A stretch of DNA of 16,111 bases from Betaproteobacteria bacterium (GCA_009921765.1 RFXC01000084.1:1-16111); one strand, 5' to 3'. Positions 7,203 through 16,111 are shown, counted from the stretch's first letter. Numbers and translations: made by a program. The notes: generated by a model from the sequence alone, not told the origin.

Positions 7203-8189
7203 ATGAGTCGCTGTTGCGCGCCATCGGCTGGATCGCCGGACGCACCCGCTGCAACCTCGCGAGGAGCGGCGGTGATTGGCGCCGGCCAAGAGCCGGGGCA
7301 CACTCGGTCCGCCCCGATATCCGTTCCCGATGCCCCCATCGGATGGATCCACATCGCAGGTGGCAACACACGGATCGGCTCCAACGACCCTGAAGGATTC
7401 GCGAGCGATGGCGAGGGCCCGGCTCGAAACATTGTCCTGAGCCCCTACCGGATCAGTGCCACCACCATCACCAATGCCCAGTTTGCGGCATTCATCACCG
7501 CCACAGGCTATATCACCGACGCCGAGCGGGCTGGCGAGTCGTTCGTGTTTTACCTACAGATCGAGCCTGAGCGTCGGGCGGCCCTCCGACGCGTGGTGTC
7601 CGAGCTTCCCTGGTGGATGATCGTTCCAGGCGCCTCGTGGCAATGCCCACACGGACCGGGCTCCAGCTGGCGGGAGCTGGCGGATCACCCCGTCGTTCAG
7701 GTGTCCTGGAACGATGCAGTGGAATATTGCCGCTGGCAAGGCGCAATGCTGCCCTCGGAGGCGCAGTGGGAGCACGCCGCACGGGGCGGCGTACCGGCGC
7801 TTCGCTATCCCTGGGGAGACGAGCTCGAGCCGCAGGGCGAACGCCGCTGCAATATCTGGCAGGGCAAATTTCCGAACGCGCCGCTTGCCGGCTGGCAACC
7901 GGGTACGGTGCCGGCCCATGATTTTTCCCCGAATGGGCTCGGTCTCTACAACACCTCGGGCAACGTCTGGGAGTGGTGCGCTGATTGGTTCAACGCCGAC
8001 TATCATCGGAAAACCCCCGATCATGACCCGCTCGATGATCGGCCCAGCGGCCGGCGTTCGCAGCGCGGCGGATCGTTTCTTTGCCATGTCTCATATTGCA
8101 ACCGCTACCGGAACGCGGCGCGCGGGGCGAACAGCCCCGACGGCGCCACCAGCCACACCGGTTTCCGCGTGGTCAGCAAGCCGGGCTGA
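7203..8189 (+). CDS. Formylglycine-generating enzyme (sulfatase-modifying factor, SUMF1/FGE family)
   Basis: This enzyme converts the cysteine of the CxPxR motif in sulfatases to Calpha-formylglycine, using oxygen. The FGE-sulfatase domain runs from about residue 45 to the end of the 328-residue protein. It includes the WIHIAGGNTRIGS opening, VVQVSWNDAVEYCRWQG, the LPSEAQWEHAARGG core, the GNVWEWCADWF segment, and RGGSFLCHVSYCNRYR with the active-site cysteine pair at C294 and C299. This pair corresponds to C336/C341 of human FGE. There is no export signal, which matches the cytoplasmic sulfatases at 5567 and 11280, its probable clients. The start is uncertain: ATG 7203 has a weak GAGG, while GTG 7272 has GAGGAG 5 bases upstream and would remove 23 poorly conserved residues without touching the domain. 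The gene is ten bases after the sulfatase, in the same operon. Confidence 0.93.
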   Translation: MSRCCAPSAGSPDAPAATSRGAAVIGAGQEPGHTRSAPISVPDAPIGWIHIAGGNTRIGSNDPEGFASDGEGPARNIVLSPYRISATTITNAQFAAFITATGYITDAERAGESFVFYLQIEPERRAALRRVVSELPWWMIVPGASWQCPHGPGSSWRELADHPVVQVSWNDAVEYCRWQGAMLPSEAQWEHAARGGVPALRYPWGDELEPQGERRCNIWQGKFPNAPLAGWQPGTVPAHDFSPNGLGLYNTSGNVWEWCADWFNADYHRKTPDHDPLDDRPSGRRSQRGGSFLCHVSYCNRYRNAARGANSPDGATSHTGFRVVSKPG

Positions 8190-8225
8190 GCGCGAGCGCC
8201 TGCCCTTTGAACGGAGCCATTCCCC

Positions 8226-9691
<1,466 letters not shown>

Positions 9692-9707
<16 letters not shown>

Positions 9708-11161
9708 CCACCCGAACCCACACGCTCGCCGCGCTCACGCGGCCCGAGGGCTTCGACCTCGCGGTGGTCGGTGGCGGTGCAACCGGTCTGGCAATAGCAC
9801 TGCAGGCGGCCTGGGCGGGCCGGTCGGTGGCGCTCATCGAGGCGGATGACTTTGCAAGCGGTACATCCTCGCGATCAACCAAGCTGCTGCACGGCGGCGT
9901 TCGCTACCTCGCGCAGGGAGAAATCGGCCTGGTGCGCGAGGCGCTCCATGAGCGGAAGGCCCTCATCGATCTGGCACCCGATCTCGCACACCCGCTTCGC
10001 TTCGTGATGCCCGCCTACCGCTGGTGGGAGCGCATGCTCTACGGCGCGGGCCTGGTCACCTACGACTGGCTCGCGGGCGCGTCCAGTCTGGGCAAGACCG
10101 AACAGTTGTCAGTGGCCACCATGCTCAGCCGCTACCCCACCGTGGCGCGCCATCATCTGTGGGGCGCAGTCAGTTACTGCGACGCGCAATTTGACGACGC
10201 CGGGCTCGCCATCGCCATGGCACGCGGCGCCGCAGCAGCCGGCGCGGTGCTGCTCAATCGCGTGCGGGCAAACTCGATCACACCGGCGCCTGGTGGCGGC
10301 CTCGCCGTTGAATTCACTGACCGGCATGGCGGAACCACCAACGTCCTGAAAGCGCACGACGTGGTCAACGCCGCAGGAGTATGGGTCGACGGACTTCGAA
10401 GCGCAGCGCCCATGGTGCAGCCAAGTCAGGGCGCGCATCTGGTGGTCGACCGCCGGTTTTTTCCAGCCAATGAAGCCCTGCTCCTGCCACGAACCGCTGA
10501 CGGTCGGGTGCTGTTCGTTGTACCGTGGCTTGGCCATTGCGTAATCGGCACCACCGATACACCGCGGGATCCTTCGGACGTCGAATTGGGCCGCGAGCCA
10601 CTGCCCTTCTCGTCCGAGATCGACCTGATCCTCGCCGAAGCCGCGCGGCTTCTCTCGCCCGCCCCCACGCGGGCCGACATCCTGAGCGCCTGGGCGGGGC
10701 TGCGCCCATTGGTCAAACCCGCCGCAACCAGTGGCCCGGCCACCCATCGGATCAGCCGGGAGCATGCAATTGAAGTCGCGCCTGACGGACTCGTCACCAT
10801 CACCGGTGGCAAATGGACCACCTGCCTCGCGATGGCGCGCGATGTGCTCCGCGCGCTGCCGCGGTACCCCTTCGAGGCGACTACCCCGCCGGGCACAATC
10901 CTTCCGTCGGGCATGTCGGCCCTCGCCTCGCGCGCGCCGACCGAGGATGAAGTCACCTGGCTCGCCGATCACACCTGGGCGAGCACGGTGGAAGACGTTC
11001 TCGCCCGACGTTCGCGGCTTCTGTTTCTCGATGTGGCGTCCGCACTCGCCGCCGCGCCAGCGGTTGCTCGTGCGCTCGAGGCGCGCACCGGGCGCGACGC
11101 CGACCTCGCCGGTTTCCAGCTGACGGCCCACGCCTGGATGGCACGCTTTCGGCAGGTCTAG
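9692..11161 (+). CDS. glpD: FAD-dependent (aerobic) glycerol-3-phosphate dehydrogenase
   Basis: This membrane-associated flavoenzyme oxidises glycerol 3-phosphate to dihydroxyacetone phosphate and passes electrons to the quinone pool. It is 489 residues from this start. The FAD-binding Rossmann motif VVGGGATG is at 25-32, followed by the family-typical segment [14 protein letters not shown] (about 60-73). Later come [26 protein letters not shown], a GLRPL segment and TGGKWTT, then the GlpD C-terminal domain ([20 protein letters not shown]). The start is uncertain. ATG 9692 overlaps the end of glpK, ATG 9662 and GTG 9626 lie further inside it, and TTG 9704 overlaps the glpK stop (TTGA); none has a strong Shine-Dalgarno. 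The conserved domain begins about 20 residues after 9692, so function is unaffected. With glpK it feeds glycerol into central metabolism. Confidence 0.93.
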
Positions 11162-11163
11162 GC

Positions 11164-11185
11164 GGTGCGCGCTGAAACACGCGCC
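11164..11185 (+). terminator. Weak hairpin just after glpD
   Basis: GGTGCGCG (11164-11171) and CACGCGCC (11178-11185) can pair with one G-U wobble and one mismatch around a 6-base loop, starting 2 bases after the glpD stop. No T run follows. It may be a partial terminator or mRNA-stabilising structure at the end of the first transcription unit, but the evidence is thin. Confidence 0.25.
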
Positions 11186-11186
11186 T

Positions 11187-11215
11187 TAGACACCGTTCCT
11201 TCGCACCGGTAGAGT
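11187..11215 (+). promoter_or_regulatory. Candidate internal promoter for the second sulfatase and ligase
   Basis: TAGACA (11187-11192, five of six matches to the -35 consensus) and TAGAGT (11210-11215, four of six to the -10 consensus) are separated by exactly 17 bases. They lie in the only sizeable gap (118 bases) of the plus-strand gene run. The predicted start near 11222 is followed at once by the inverted repeat at 11228-11246. Confidence 0.4.
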
Positions 11216-11227
11216 AGGCATTCGAAG

Positions 11228-11246
11228 CGATGCATCCAGTGCATCG
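11228..11246. promoter_or_regulatory. Perfect inverted repeat in the 5' leader of the second sulfatase
   Basis: CGATGCA and TGCATCG form perfect 7-base arms around TCCAG. It lies about 6 bases downstream of the predicted transcription start and 22 bases before the ribosome-binding AGGAG (11268-11272). It could be the operator of a dimeric regulator or a small leader hairpin. It does not resemble the LacI-type operator at 1166-1179, so if it is an operator, a different regulator is expected. Confidence 0.45.
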
Positions 11247-11279
11247 GCCGCGTATCCCCTTGCGAACAGGAGTCCGTGC

Positions 11280-12707
11280 ATGTCCGAACGCTCGCCCGCC
11301 GTCACCGCCCCCGCCACCACGCGCCGGCCCAATGTGATCGTGATTCTCGCCGACGACATGGGCTATGGCGACCTGTCCGCTTACGGCAACGACCTGGTTC
11401 AGACAGCCAATATCGACAGCATCGGGCGGGACGGTGTCACCTTCACCGCGGGCTACAGTTCGGCGCCGCTTTGCAGCCCCTCTCGTGCAGGGCTCATCAC
11501 TGGTCGCTACCAGCAGCGGTTCGGTTTCGAGCAGCAGGTTTCCTCAGGCGCCTTCCCGGAGCGCCGCGAGGCACGACTTGAAGACGGCAGCCTCGCGCCG
11601 CTGCAGGGCGAGGCCGAGTTCCTGCGCCGCGGCGTGCCCCTCACCGAGAAAAATATCGGCGAACTGTTCAAGGCAGCCGGCTACACCACCGGGGTGGTGG
11701 GCAAGTGGCACCTGGGACACGGCCCGGATTTCCTGCCGCAGAACCGGGGCTTTGATCACTCCGTGGTGTTCCACGGCAACACCAGCCTGCAGTTCACCCG
11801 TATCGATGATCCGGAGATGGTGAGCCTGAAGGTGGATTTTCATGACGAGGGAAAAGACATTGCATGGACCCGCGAAGGGCTGAACCAGATCCGCGTCAAC
11901 GGTGAGATCGTTGATGTGGATCAATACCTGATGTTCTACTTCCGCGACCGCGCACTCGACTTCATCGACCAGCACCGGCATCAACCGTTCATGCTCTACT
12001 ATCCGATGAACTCGCCGGTGCCGCCGCTGCAGGTGCCACGGGTTTATTTCGAGCGCCTGCGCGACCGGATCGCCAACATCAATCTGCGCGGCTACAACGC
12101 CATGCTGCTGGTCCAGGACGAAGTGATCGGCGCGCTGCTCGAGCGGCTGAAACTGCACGGTCTGGACCGTGACACACTGGTCGTGTTCGTGAGCGACAAC
12201 GGCAGCGCCGCGAGCCGCCCGGGCAACAACGGTCCCTATTCGGGTGGCAAGTACACCACTTATGAAGGCGGCATCCGCATGCCGTTCATGATGAAGTGGC
12301 CAGGCCACATTCCCGCCGGACTGGTCTACGACCAGCCGGTCAGCACGCTGGATATCCTGCCCACGGCGGCGGCCGCATGCGGAGTCTCCACCGCCACCGC
12401 GCAGGCGCTTGACGGCGTCGATCTGCTCCCCTATCTCACCAACCAGACAAACGGCTCGCCGCATGAGGTGCTTTACTGGAAGCTTGCCGGTTACTGCGCT
12501 GTTCGAAAGGGCCGCTGGAAACTGTATCTGGAGCCGAAGAATGGAATCGCCCGCCTCTTCGACCTGGAGTCCGATCCCGCCGAAAAAACCGATCTGGCCG
12601 CCACCGAGCCCGCCATCTTTGCAGAGCTGAAGACGCTCTTCGAGCAATGGGACCAGAGCCTGCCGCCCCGCGCCTGGACCAACATCTCCCCGGTCTTCAA
12701 GAAATAA
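11280..12707 (+). CDS. Type I (formylglycine) sulfatase, second copy, cytoplasmic
   Basis: This 475-residue sulfatase is of a different subfamily from the one at 5567, shorter and with long stretches of different sequence, so it is not a recent duplicate. It has metal-binding D25/D26 (ILADDMGYG), the formylglycine motif CSPSR at 65-69 (C65 is oxidised), K142 and H144 in GKWHLG, D306/N307 in VSDNG, and K324 in SGGKYTTYEGGIR. One active-site position is odd: where relatives read NAPHTPLQ this protein reads NSPVPPLQ, so the usual sulfate-binding histidine is a valine (V247, codon 12018-12020). There is no signal peptide. The ATG has AGGAG 7 bases upstream, and the acyl-CoA ligase follows after 13 bases. 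It probably depends on the formylglycine-generating enzyme encoded at 7203. It is either a sulfatase with unusual specificity or one with altered activity. Confidence 0.9.
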   Translation: MSERSPAVTAPATTRRPNVIVILADDMGYGDLSAYGNDLVQTANIDSIGRDGVTFTAGYSSAPLCSPSRAGLITGRYQQRFGFEQQVSSGAFPERREARLEDGSLAPLQGEAEFLRRGVPLTEKNIGELFKAAGYTTGVVGKWHLGHGPDFLPQNRGFDHSVVFHGNTSLQFTRIDDPEMVSLKVDFHDEGKDIAWTREGLNQIRVNGEIVDVDQYLMFYFRDRALDFIDQHRHQPFMLYYPMNSPVPPLQVPRVYFERLRDRIANINLRGYNAMLLVQDEVIGALLERLKLHGLDRDTLVVFVSDNGSAASRPGNNGPYSGGKYTTYEGGIRMPFMMKWPGHIPAGLVYDQPVSTLDILPTAAAACGVSTATAQALDGVDLLPYLTNQTNGSPHEVLYWKLAGYCAVRKGRWKLYLEPKNGIARLFDLESDPAEKTDLAATEPAIFAELKTLFEQWDQSLPPRAWTNISPVFKK

Positions 12708-12720
12708 GCGCGAGGCACCG

Positions 12721-14265
12721 ATGTCTGTCCATCATCTGCTCGCCAACGCCGCCCAGGCATTTTCCGACCACATCGCCATCCGGCATCTTGGCCGAGCAGT
12801 CAGATGGGGCGCCTTTGCAGACCGCGTGGCACGACGCGCCGCGTCGCTGCGCGAGGCGGGCATTCGGCCGGGCGAGCGCGTAGCGGTGCTTTCCGCCAAT
12901 GTTCCCGAGCATCTCGAAGCCCTGTTCGCCGTGGTCTGGGCGGGTGCCGTGCTGGTGCCCCTCAATACGCGTCTCGCCGCCGCCGAGCAGGGCTTCATCA
13001 TCAGCCACGCCCAGTGCTCGCTTTTGCTCCATGACGAGCGCAATGCCGCCCGCGCGCTCGAGCTCACCGGCGCATCGCCCAGTCTGCCCGCCACCTCGCT
13101 CACGCCCATCGATCAATGGGATACCGACAGTGATCCGCTTGCCGGGCATGATGGGCTCGCCTTTGCGCCGGCGACACCGCGTGCGCCGGCATCCATCGTA
13201 TACACCGGCGGCACCACGGGCGTTCCCAAGGGTGTCGAGCTCTCGCACGAAGCGCTTCTTCTGCAGGCACTCGCTGCGAAAGACAATTTTCATCTCGACC
13301 ACGACACCGTTTTCATCCACACCGCACCGATGTTTCATGTGGCCGACTTCACCGCCGGCCTGGGGGTCACCGCTGCAGCCGCTCGTCACTGTTTTCTGCC
13401 CGAGTTCTCGCCGGCGGCGCTGCTGGATGCCATCGAGCGCGAAGGGGTCGACGTGGCCATCCTGGTTCCCACGATGATCGTGGCAACACTCGACGGCGCG
13501 GGAGAACGTCGCGCGGTCGTGCAGCGACTGCGCACCATCCTGTATGGCGCTGCACCGATTCAGGAGCCGGTGCTGCGCCGGCTCATGCAGGAAGCGCCCG
13601 GTGTGGGGCTGATTCAGGTCTACGGGCAGACCGAGGTGGGCGGGGCCTGCTCCATGCTGAAGGAGCGGTATCACGTCTTCGATGGACCGGATGCCGGCAG
13701 GCTGGGCTCGGCCGGGCGGGTGCTGCCGGCCTTTTCCATGCGCGTTGTTGATGACGCCGGACGCGACCTGCCGCCGGGCAAGGTGGGCGAGATCGTGGTG
13801 TCGGGTCCAGGGATCATGACCTCCTACTGGCGCGCGCCCGATCTCACTGCCAGCACGCTTCGCCAGGGCTGGCTGCACACGGGCGATCTCGGCACGTTCG
13901 ATGCCAACGGTTTCATCAGCGTGGTGGGCCGGCTGAAGGACATGATCATCACCGGCGCCGAGAACGTGTTTGCGGGCGAGGTGGAGAGCGCCCTCATGTA
14001 CCACGAGGCGGTGCAGGCTGCTGCGGTCATCGGCGTTCCCGACAGCACCTGGGGCGAATCGGTGCATGCTGTGGTGGTGCTGAAACCCGGCCACACCCCA
14101 TCGGAGGCAGCGCTCATCGAGCACTGCCGCGCCCGCATCGCCCGCTACAAATGTCCGCGCACGGTGACGTTTCGCGCCGCCCTGCCGCTTAGCGGTGTGG
14201 GCAAGGTTCGCAAAGTGGATCTGCTCGCCGAATGGAAGCAGGCCCAGGCCAACGCCGCCAACTGA
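12721..14265 (+). CDS. AMP-dependent acyl-CoA synthetase/ligase
   Basis: This 514-residue ANL-superfamily enzyme activates a carboxylic acid with ATP to an acyl-adenylate and then a CoA thioester. The motifs are complete and in order: P-loop YTGGTTGVPKG (161-171), the A5 motif YGQTE (301-305), GWLHTGDLGTFDANGF (383-398), the hinge GRLKDMIITGAENV (403-416) and a C-terminal lid with the adenylation lysine in SGVGKVRK (probably K495). It resembles fatty-acid or aromatic-acid CoA ligases; sequence alone does not give chain length. The start ATG is 13 bases after the sulfatase stop with GAGG about 6 bases upstream, so the two genes are co-transcribed. This suggests a substrate that yields a carboxylic acid as well as sulfate. 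There is no beta-oxidation gene in the window. Confidence 0.92.
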   Translation: MSVHHLLANAAQAFSDHIAIRHLGRAVRWGAFADRVARRAASLREAGIRPGERVAVLSANVPEHLEALFAVVWAGAVLVPLNTRLAAAEQGFIISHAQCSLLLHDERNAARALELTGASPSLPATSLTPIDQWDTDSDPLAGHDGLAFAPATPRAPASIVYTGGTTGVPKGVELSHEALLLQALAAKDNFHLDHDTVFIHTAPMFHVADFTAGLGVTAAAARHCFLPEFSPAALLDAIEREGVDVAILVPTMIVATLDGAGERRAVVQRLRTILYGAAPIQEPVLRRLMQEAPGVGLIQVYGQTEVGGACSMLKERYHVFDGPDAGRLGSAGRVLPAFSMRVVDDAGRDLPPGKVGEIVVSGPGIMTSYWRAPDLTASTLRQGWLHTGDLGTFDANGFISVVGRLKDMIITGAENVFAGEVESALMYHEAVQAAAVIGVPDSTWGESVHAVVVLKPGHTPSEAALIEHCRARIARYKCPRTVTFRAALPLSGVGKVRKVDLLAEWKQAQANAAN

Positions 14266-14288
14266 GGCCGCACGCCAACCGGGCGGCC
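14266..14288. terminator. Possible hairpin between convergent genes
   Basis: GGCCGC (14266-14271) and GCGGCC (14283-14288) can form a 6-pair GC stem directly after the ligase stop, in the 49-base gap between two convergent genes. No T run follows on either strand, so this is at best a weak or factor-dependent termination site. Confidence 0.3.
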
Positions 14289-14314
14289 AACGCGCGGGGG
14301 CAGGTGAACCCGGC

Positions 14315-15298
14315 CTACTGAGCCGTCAGATCCATGCTGCGGATCAACTCGCCCCAGCGGCGTGCCTCATCCGGCAACTGCGCTGCGAACTGCGCGGGCG
14401 TAGACCCCACCGTTTCAAGCCCGACCGCCTTGATGCGGCGCTGTGCATCGGGTTCGGCGATGGTCTGCCGGAATTCGTCGGCAACGCGATTGACAATGGC
14501 TGGGGGCGTTCCCTTGGGCGCGATCACCCCCCACCAGTTCCTCGGAATGATTTTCTGTAGATCGGCGTGCCCAGCCTGTTCGAAGGTGGGCAGGTCGGGA
14601 AGGCTCTGCAGGCGCTCTTTCGAGGCCACGGCAAGCGGTCTCACCATTCCCGCGGTAATTTGCCCGGCGAGCGAGGCCTGGGCAATCACCATGAACTGGA
14701 CCTCATTGGTCGCAAGCGCAAGCGCTGAATCATGGCCACCCTTGTAGGGAATGTGAACCGCAGACAATCCGAGGCTGCGGATCAGCATCTCGCCCGCCAG
14801 ATGAGGGGGTGTACCGCGTCCGGGTGATCCGAAGTTCAGCTTCCCGGGGTTCGCCTTGAGATCGGCGAGAAACTCGCCCACCGTTCGCGCCGGATGTTTG
14901 GCGGTGACCGCGAGCAGAAGCGGCACATCGACCAGCACGGTAACCGGCACAAAATCCCGAAGCGGGTCGAGCGAAGACTTGAACAGGAACTGGCTGATCA
15001 CCATCGTGTTGGAAGGCACGATACCGAAGGTGTAGCCATCGGGCGCTGACAGCGCAATCGCCTGCATGCCAATCTGCCCGCCCCCGCCTGTGCGGTTCTC
15101 AACCACCATGGGTTGCTTCAGGCGCGCCTCGATACCGGGTCGGGTTGCCGCGACGATGGTGTCGATCAAACCGCCTGCGCCGAACGGGTTGATGAAGCGC
15201 ACAGGCTTCGTTGGCCATTCCTGGGCCAATGCGTGACACGCCGACACAGCCAACCCCAGGGCGGCGATACCCCGGACGACAGATAGCATTCGCATCAT
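14315..15298 (-). CDS. Bug-family tripartite tricarboxylate transporter substrate-binding protein
   Basis: This is a periplasmic solute receptor of 327 residues, the usual length for the family, which is greatly expanded in Burkholderiales. A signal peptide covers about residues 1-25 and fits cleavage after ALA at 25. The stretch VSAC (18-21) also fits a lipobox, so a lipoprotein cannot be excluded. The mature protein opens with WPTKPVRFINPFGAGGLIDT, then QPMVVENRTGGGGQIGMQA and PDGYTFGIV, the family's standard ligand-loop segments. No TctA/TctB-type membrane genes are nearby, so it is an orphan receptor, as is common for this family. GGGGGAG lies about 4 bases before the ATG. It is convergent to the acyl-CoA ligase and divergent from a TRAP receptor. 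Its ligand is probably a carboxylate, by family precedent only. Confidence 0.93.
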   Translation of the reverse strand: MMRMLSVVRGIAALGLAVSACHALAQEWPTKPVRFINPFGAGGLIDTIVAATRPGIEARLKQPMVVENRTGGGGQIGMQAIALSAPDGYTFGIVPSNTMVISQFLFKSSLDPLRDFVPVTVLVDVPLLLAVTAKHPARTVGEFLADLKANPGKLNFGSPGRGTPPHLAGEMLIRSLGLSAVHIPYKGGHDSALALATNEVQFMVIAQASLAGQITAGMVRPLAVASKERLQSLPDLPTFEQAGHADLQKIIPRNWWGVIAPKGTPPAIVNRVADEFRQTIAEPDAQRRIKAVGLETVGSTPAQFAAQLPDEARRWGELIRSMDLTAQ

Positions 15299-15308
15299 GG
15301 GTCTCCCC

Positions 15309-15322
15309 CATTGATCTCAATG
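15309..15322. promoter_or_regulatory. Inverted repeat just upstream of the Bug receptor gene
   Basis: CATTGA and TCAATG form perfect 6-base arms around TC, about 10 bases from the start codon of the minus-strand Bug-family gene and adjoining its Shine-Dalgarno sequence. It could be an operator in the divergent region shared with the TRAP receptor gene, or chance. No dedicated regulator gene is visible beside it. Confidence 0.35.
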
Positions 15323-15384
15323 AGGCCAGATCGTAGGCGGTATTGGCCTTGGCTGTCGAACCGGCAGTCCGATTACGGCAGGGG

Positions 15385-15413
15385 TTATCAACTGGCCACC
15401 TGAGGACTATCAT
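15385..15413 (+). promoter_or_regulatory. Candidate promoter of the TAXI TRAP receptor gene
   Basis: TTATCA (15385-15390, four of six matches to the -35 consensus) and TATCAT (15408-15413, five of six to the -10 consensus) are separated by 17 bases. This would give a transcript starting near 15420 and a leader of about 48 bases to the ATG at 15468. Confidence 0.45.
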
Positions 15414-15467
15414 GATGGCAGAGCGACCCGTCAACCGACGATTGATCCGCCACCCAAGGAGACCCAG

Positions 15468-16111
15468 ATGACCCGCTTTCGCAAATGGAGCGCCCTCGCT
15501 GCAATGGTGGCTGGGCTCGGCTCGGGCGCAGTCAGCGCCCAACAGCTCACCTTCATGACCGGGCCACAGGGCGGTGCCTGGATTCCGCTCGGCGGCGCCC
15601 TGAAAGGCCTCTGGGAGAAAGCGATCCCAGGCATGCAGATTCAGACCACGCCCGGCGCAGGCATCAGCAATGTACGCGGCATTGACGAGAGTAAGGCTCA
15701 TATCGGCATGGCCAACTCATCGACTACCTATGACGGTATCGCTGGCAACAAGCCCTATCCGAAGAAGGTCACCAAGGTCTGCCAGCTCGCCAATCTCTAT
15801 CCGCAATATTTTCAGGTGGTGGCGCTCGCCGACGCCAAGATCAACTCATTCCGCGATCTGGCCGGCAAGTCGCTGGTGACGCAGCCGCGCGGCAACACCG
15901 CCGAGGTACTCACCGCCACAGTGCTCGAACTGAACGGCCTCGATTACAAGAAGCTGGGCCGCGCAAGTTTCCAGGCAAGCTATACCGATGCGGTATCCAT
16001 GCTGAAGGACGGTCACGCGCATGTCTTCACGTTGGGCACCACTGCCCCTGCATCGAGCGTCATGGATCTGGCGAGTGCGCGCGACATCAGAATGGTACCG
16101 GTCGACGACAA
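15468..16111 (+). CDS. TAXI-family TRAP transporter solute-binding protein (3' end outside window)
   Basis: This gene is open to the right edge, so only the first 214 residues are visible. The ATG at 15468 has AGGAG 6 bases upstream. Residues 1-24 form a signal peptide ending AVSA before QQLTFMTGPQ, so the product is periplasmic. The mature start TFMTGPQGGAWIPLGGALKG, then PGAGISNVRGI, the IGMANSSTTYDGIAG segment and LAGKSLVTQPRGNT are typical of TAXI (TRAP-associated extracytoplasmic immunogenic) receptors. These receptors deliver ligands, often carboxylates, to a fused DctQM-type membrane protein. That partner gene would be expected beyond the right edge but cannot be confirmed here. It is divergently transcribed from the Bug-family receptor at 14315, so two different secondary-transport receptors sit back to back. 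Confidence 0.9.
   Translation, partial: MTRFRKWSALAAMVAGLGSGAVSAQQLTFMTGPQGGAWIPLGGALKGLWEKAIPGMQIQTTPGAGISNVRGIDESKAHIGMANSSTTYDGIAGNKPYPKKVTKVCQLANLYPQYFQVVALADAKINSFRDLAGKSLVTQPRGNTAEVLTATVLELNGLDYKKLGRASFQASYTDAVSMLKDGHAHVFTLGTTAPASSVMDLASARDIRMVPVDD

Noticed and set aside
5660..7432. A 590-codon open frame on the minus strand across the sulfatase and FGE genes.
   Set aside because: It mirrors genes with clear family motifs on the plus strand, and its translation shows no recognisable domain. Long antisense frames are expected in GC-rich coding DNA.

Overview
The window is a GC-rich, densely coding stretch from a Gram-negative bacterium. A periplasmic Bug-family (tripartite tricarboxylate) receptor next to a TAXI-type TRAP receptor suggests a betaproteobacterium of the Burkholderiales; this is inferred from gene content, not from a marker gene. 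There are no rRNA or tRNA genes, insertion sequences, CRISPR arrays or pseudogenes that I can see. The longest gap between genes is about 170 bases.

Layout. Positions 25-1116 (minus) encode a LacI-family regulator. Divergent from it, ten plus-strand genes run almost without gaps from 1245 to 14265: a Tat-exported ABC solute-binding protein, two CUT1-type permeases, a UgpC/MalK-type ATPase, a cysteine-type sulfatase that starts at TTG, a formylglycine-generating enzyme, glycerol kinase (glpK), an FAD glycerol-3-phosphate dehydrogenase (glpD), then after a 118-base gap a second cysteine-type sulfatase and an acyl-CoA ligase. The LacI/ABC intergenic region holds a near-perfect LacI-type operator just downstream of a plausible promoter. 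The 118-base gap holds a second plausible promoter followed by a perfect inverted repeat, so the last two genes may form a separately controlled sub-operon. Convergent to the ligase is a Bug-family receptor (14315-15298, minus). Divergent from that is a TAXI TRAP receptor (15468 onward) that runs off the right edge.

How the genes may work together (inference). Neither sulfatase nor the formylglycine-generating enzyme has an export signal, so sulfate esters would be imported intact by the ABC system and desulfated in the cytoplasm. The genes downstream of the first sulfatase turn glycerol into glycerol 3-phosphate and then dihydroxyacetone phosphate. The simplest reading is a catabolic operon for a sulfated glycerol or glycerol-containing compound, induced through the LacI regulator. 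The second sulfatase and the acyl-CoA ligase would handle a related ester or a carboxylic fragment of the same substrate. I know of no characterised pathway with exactly this gene set, so the substrate remains a hypothesis.
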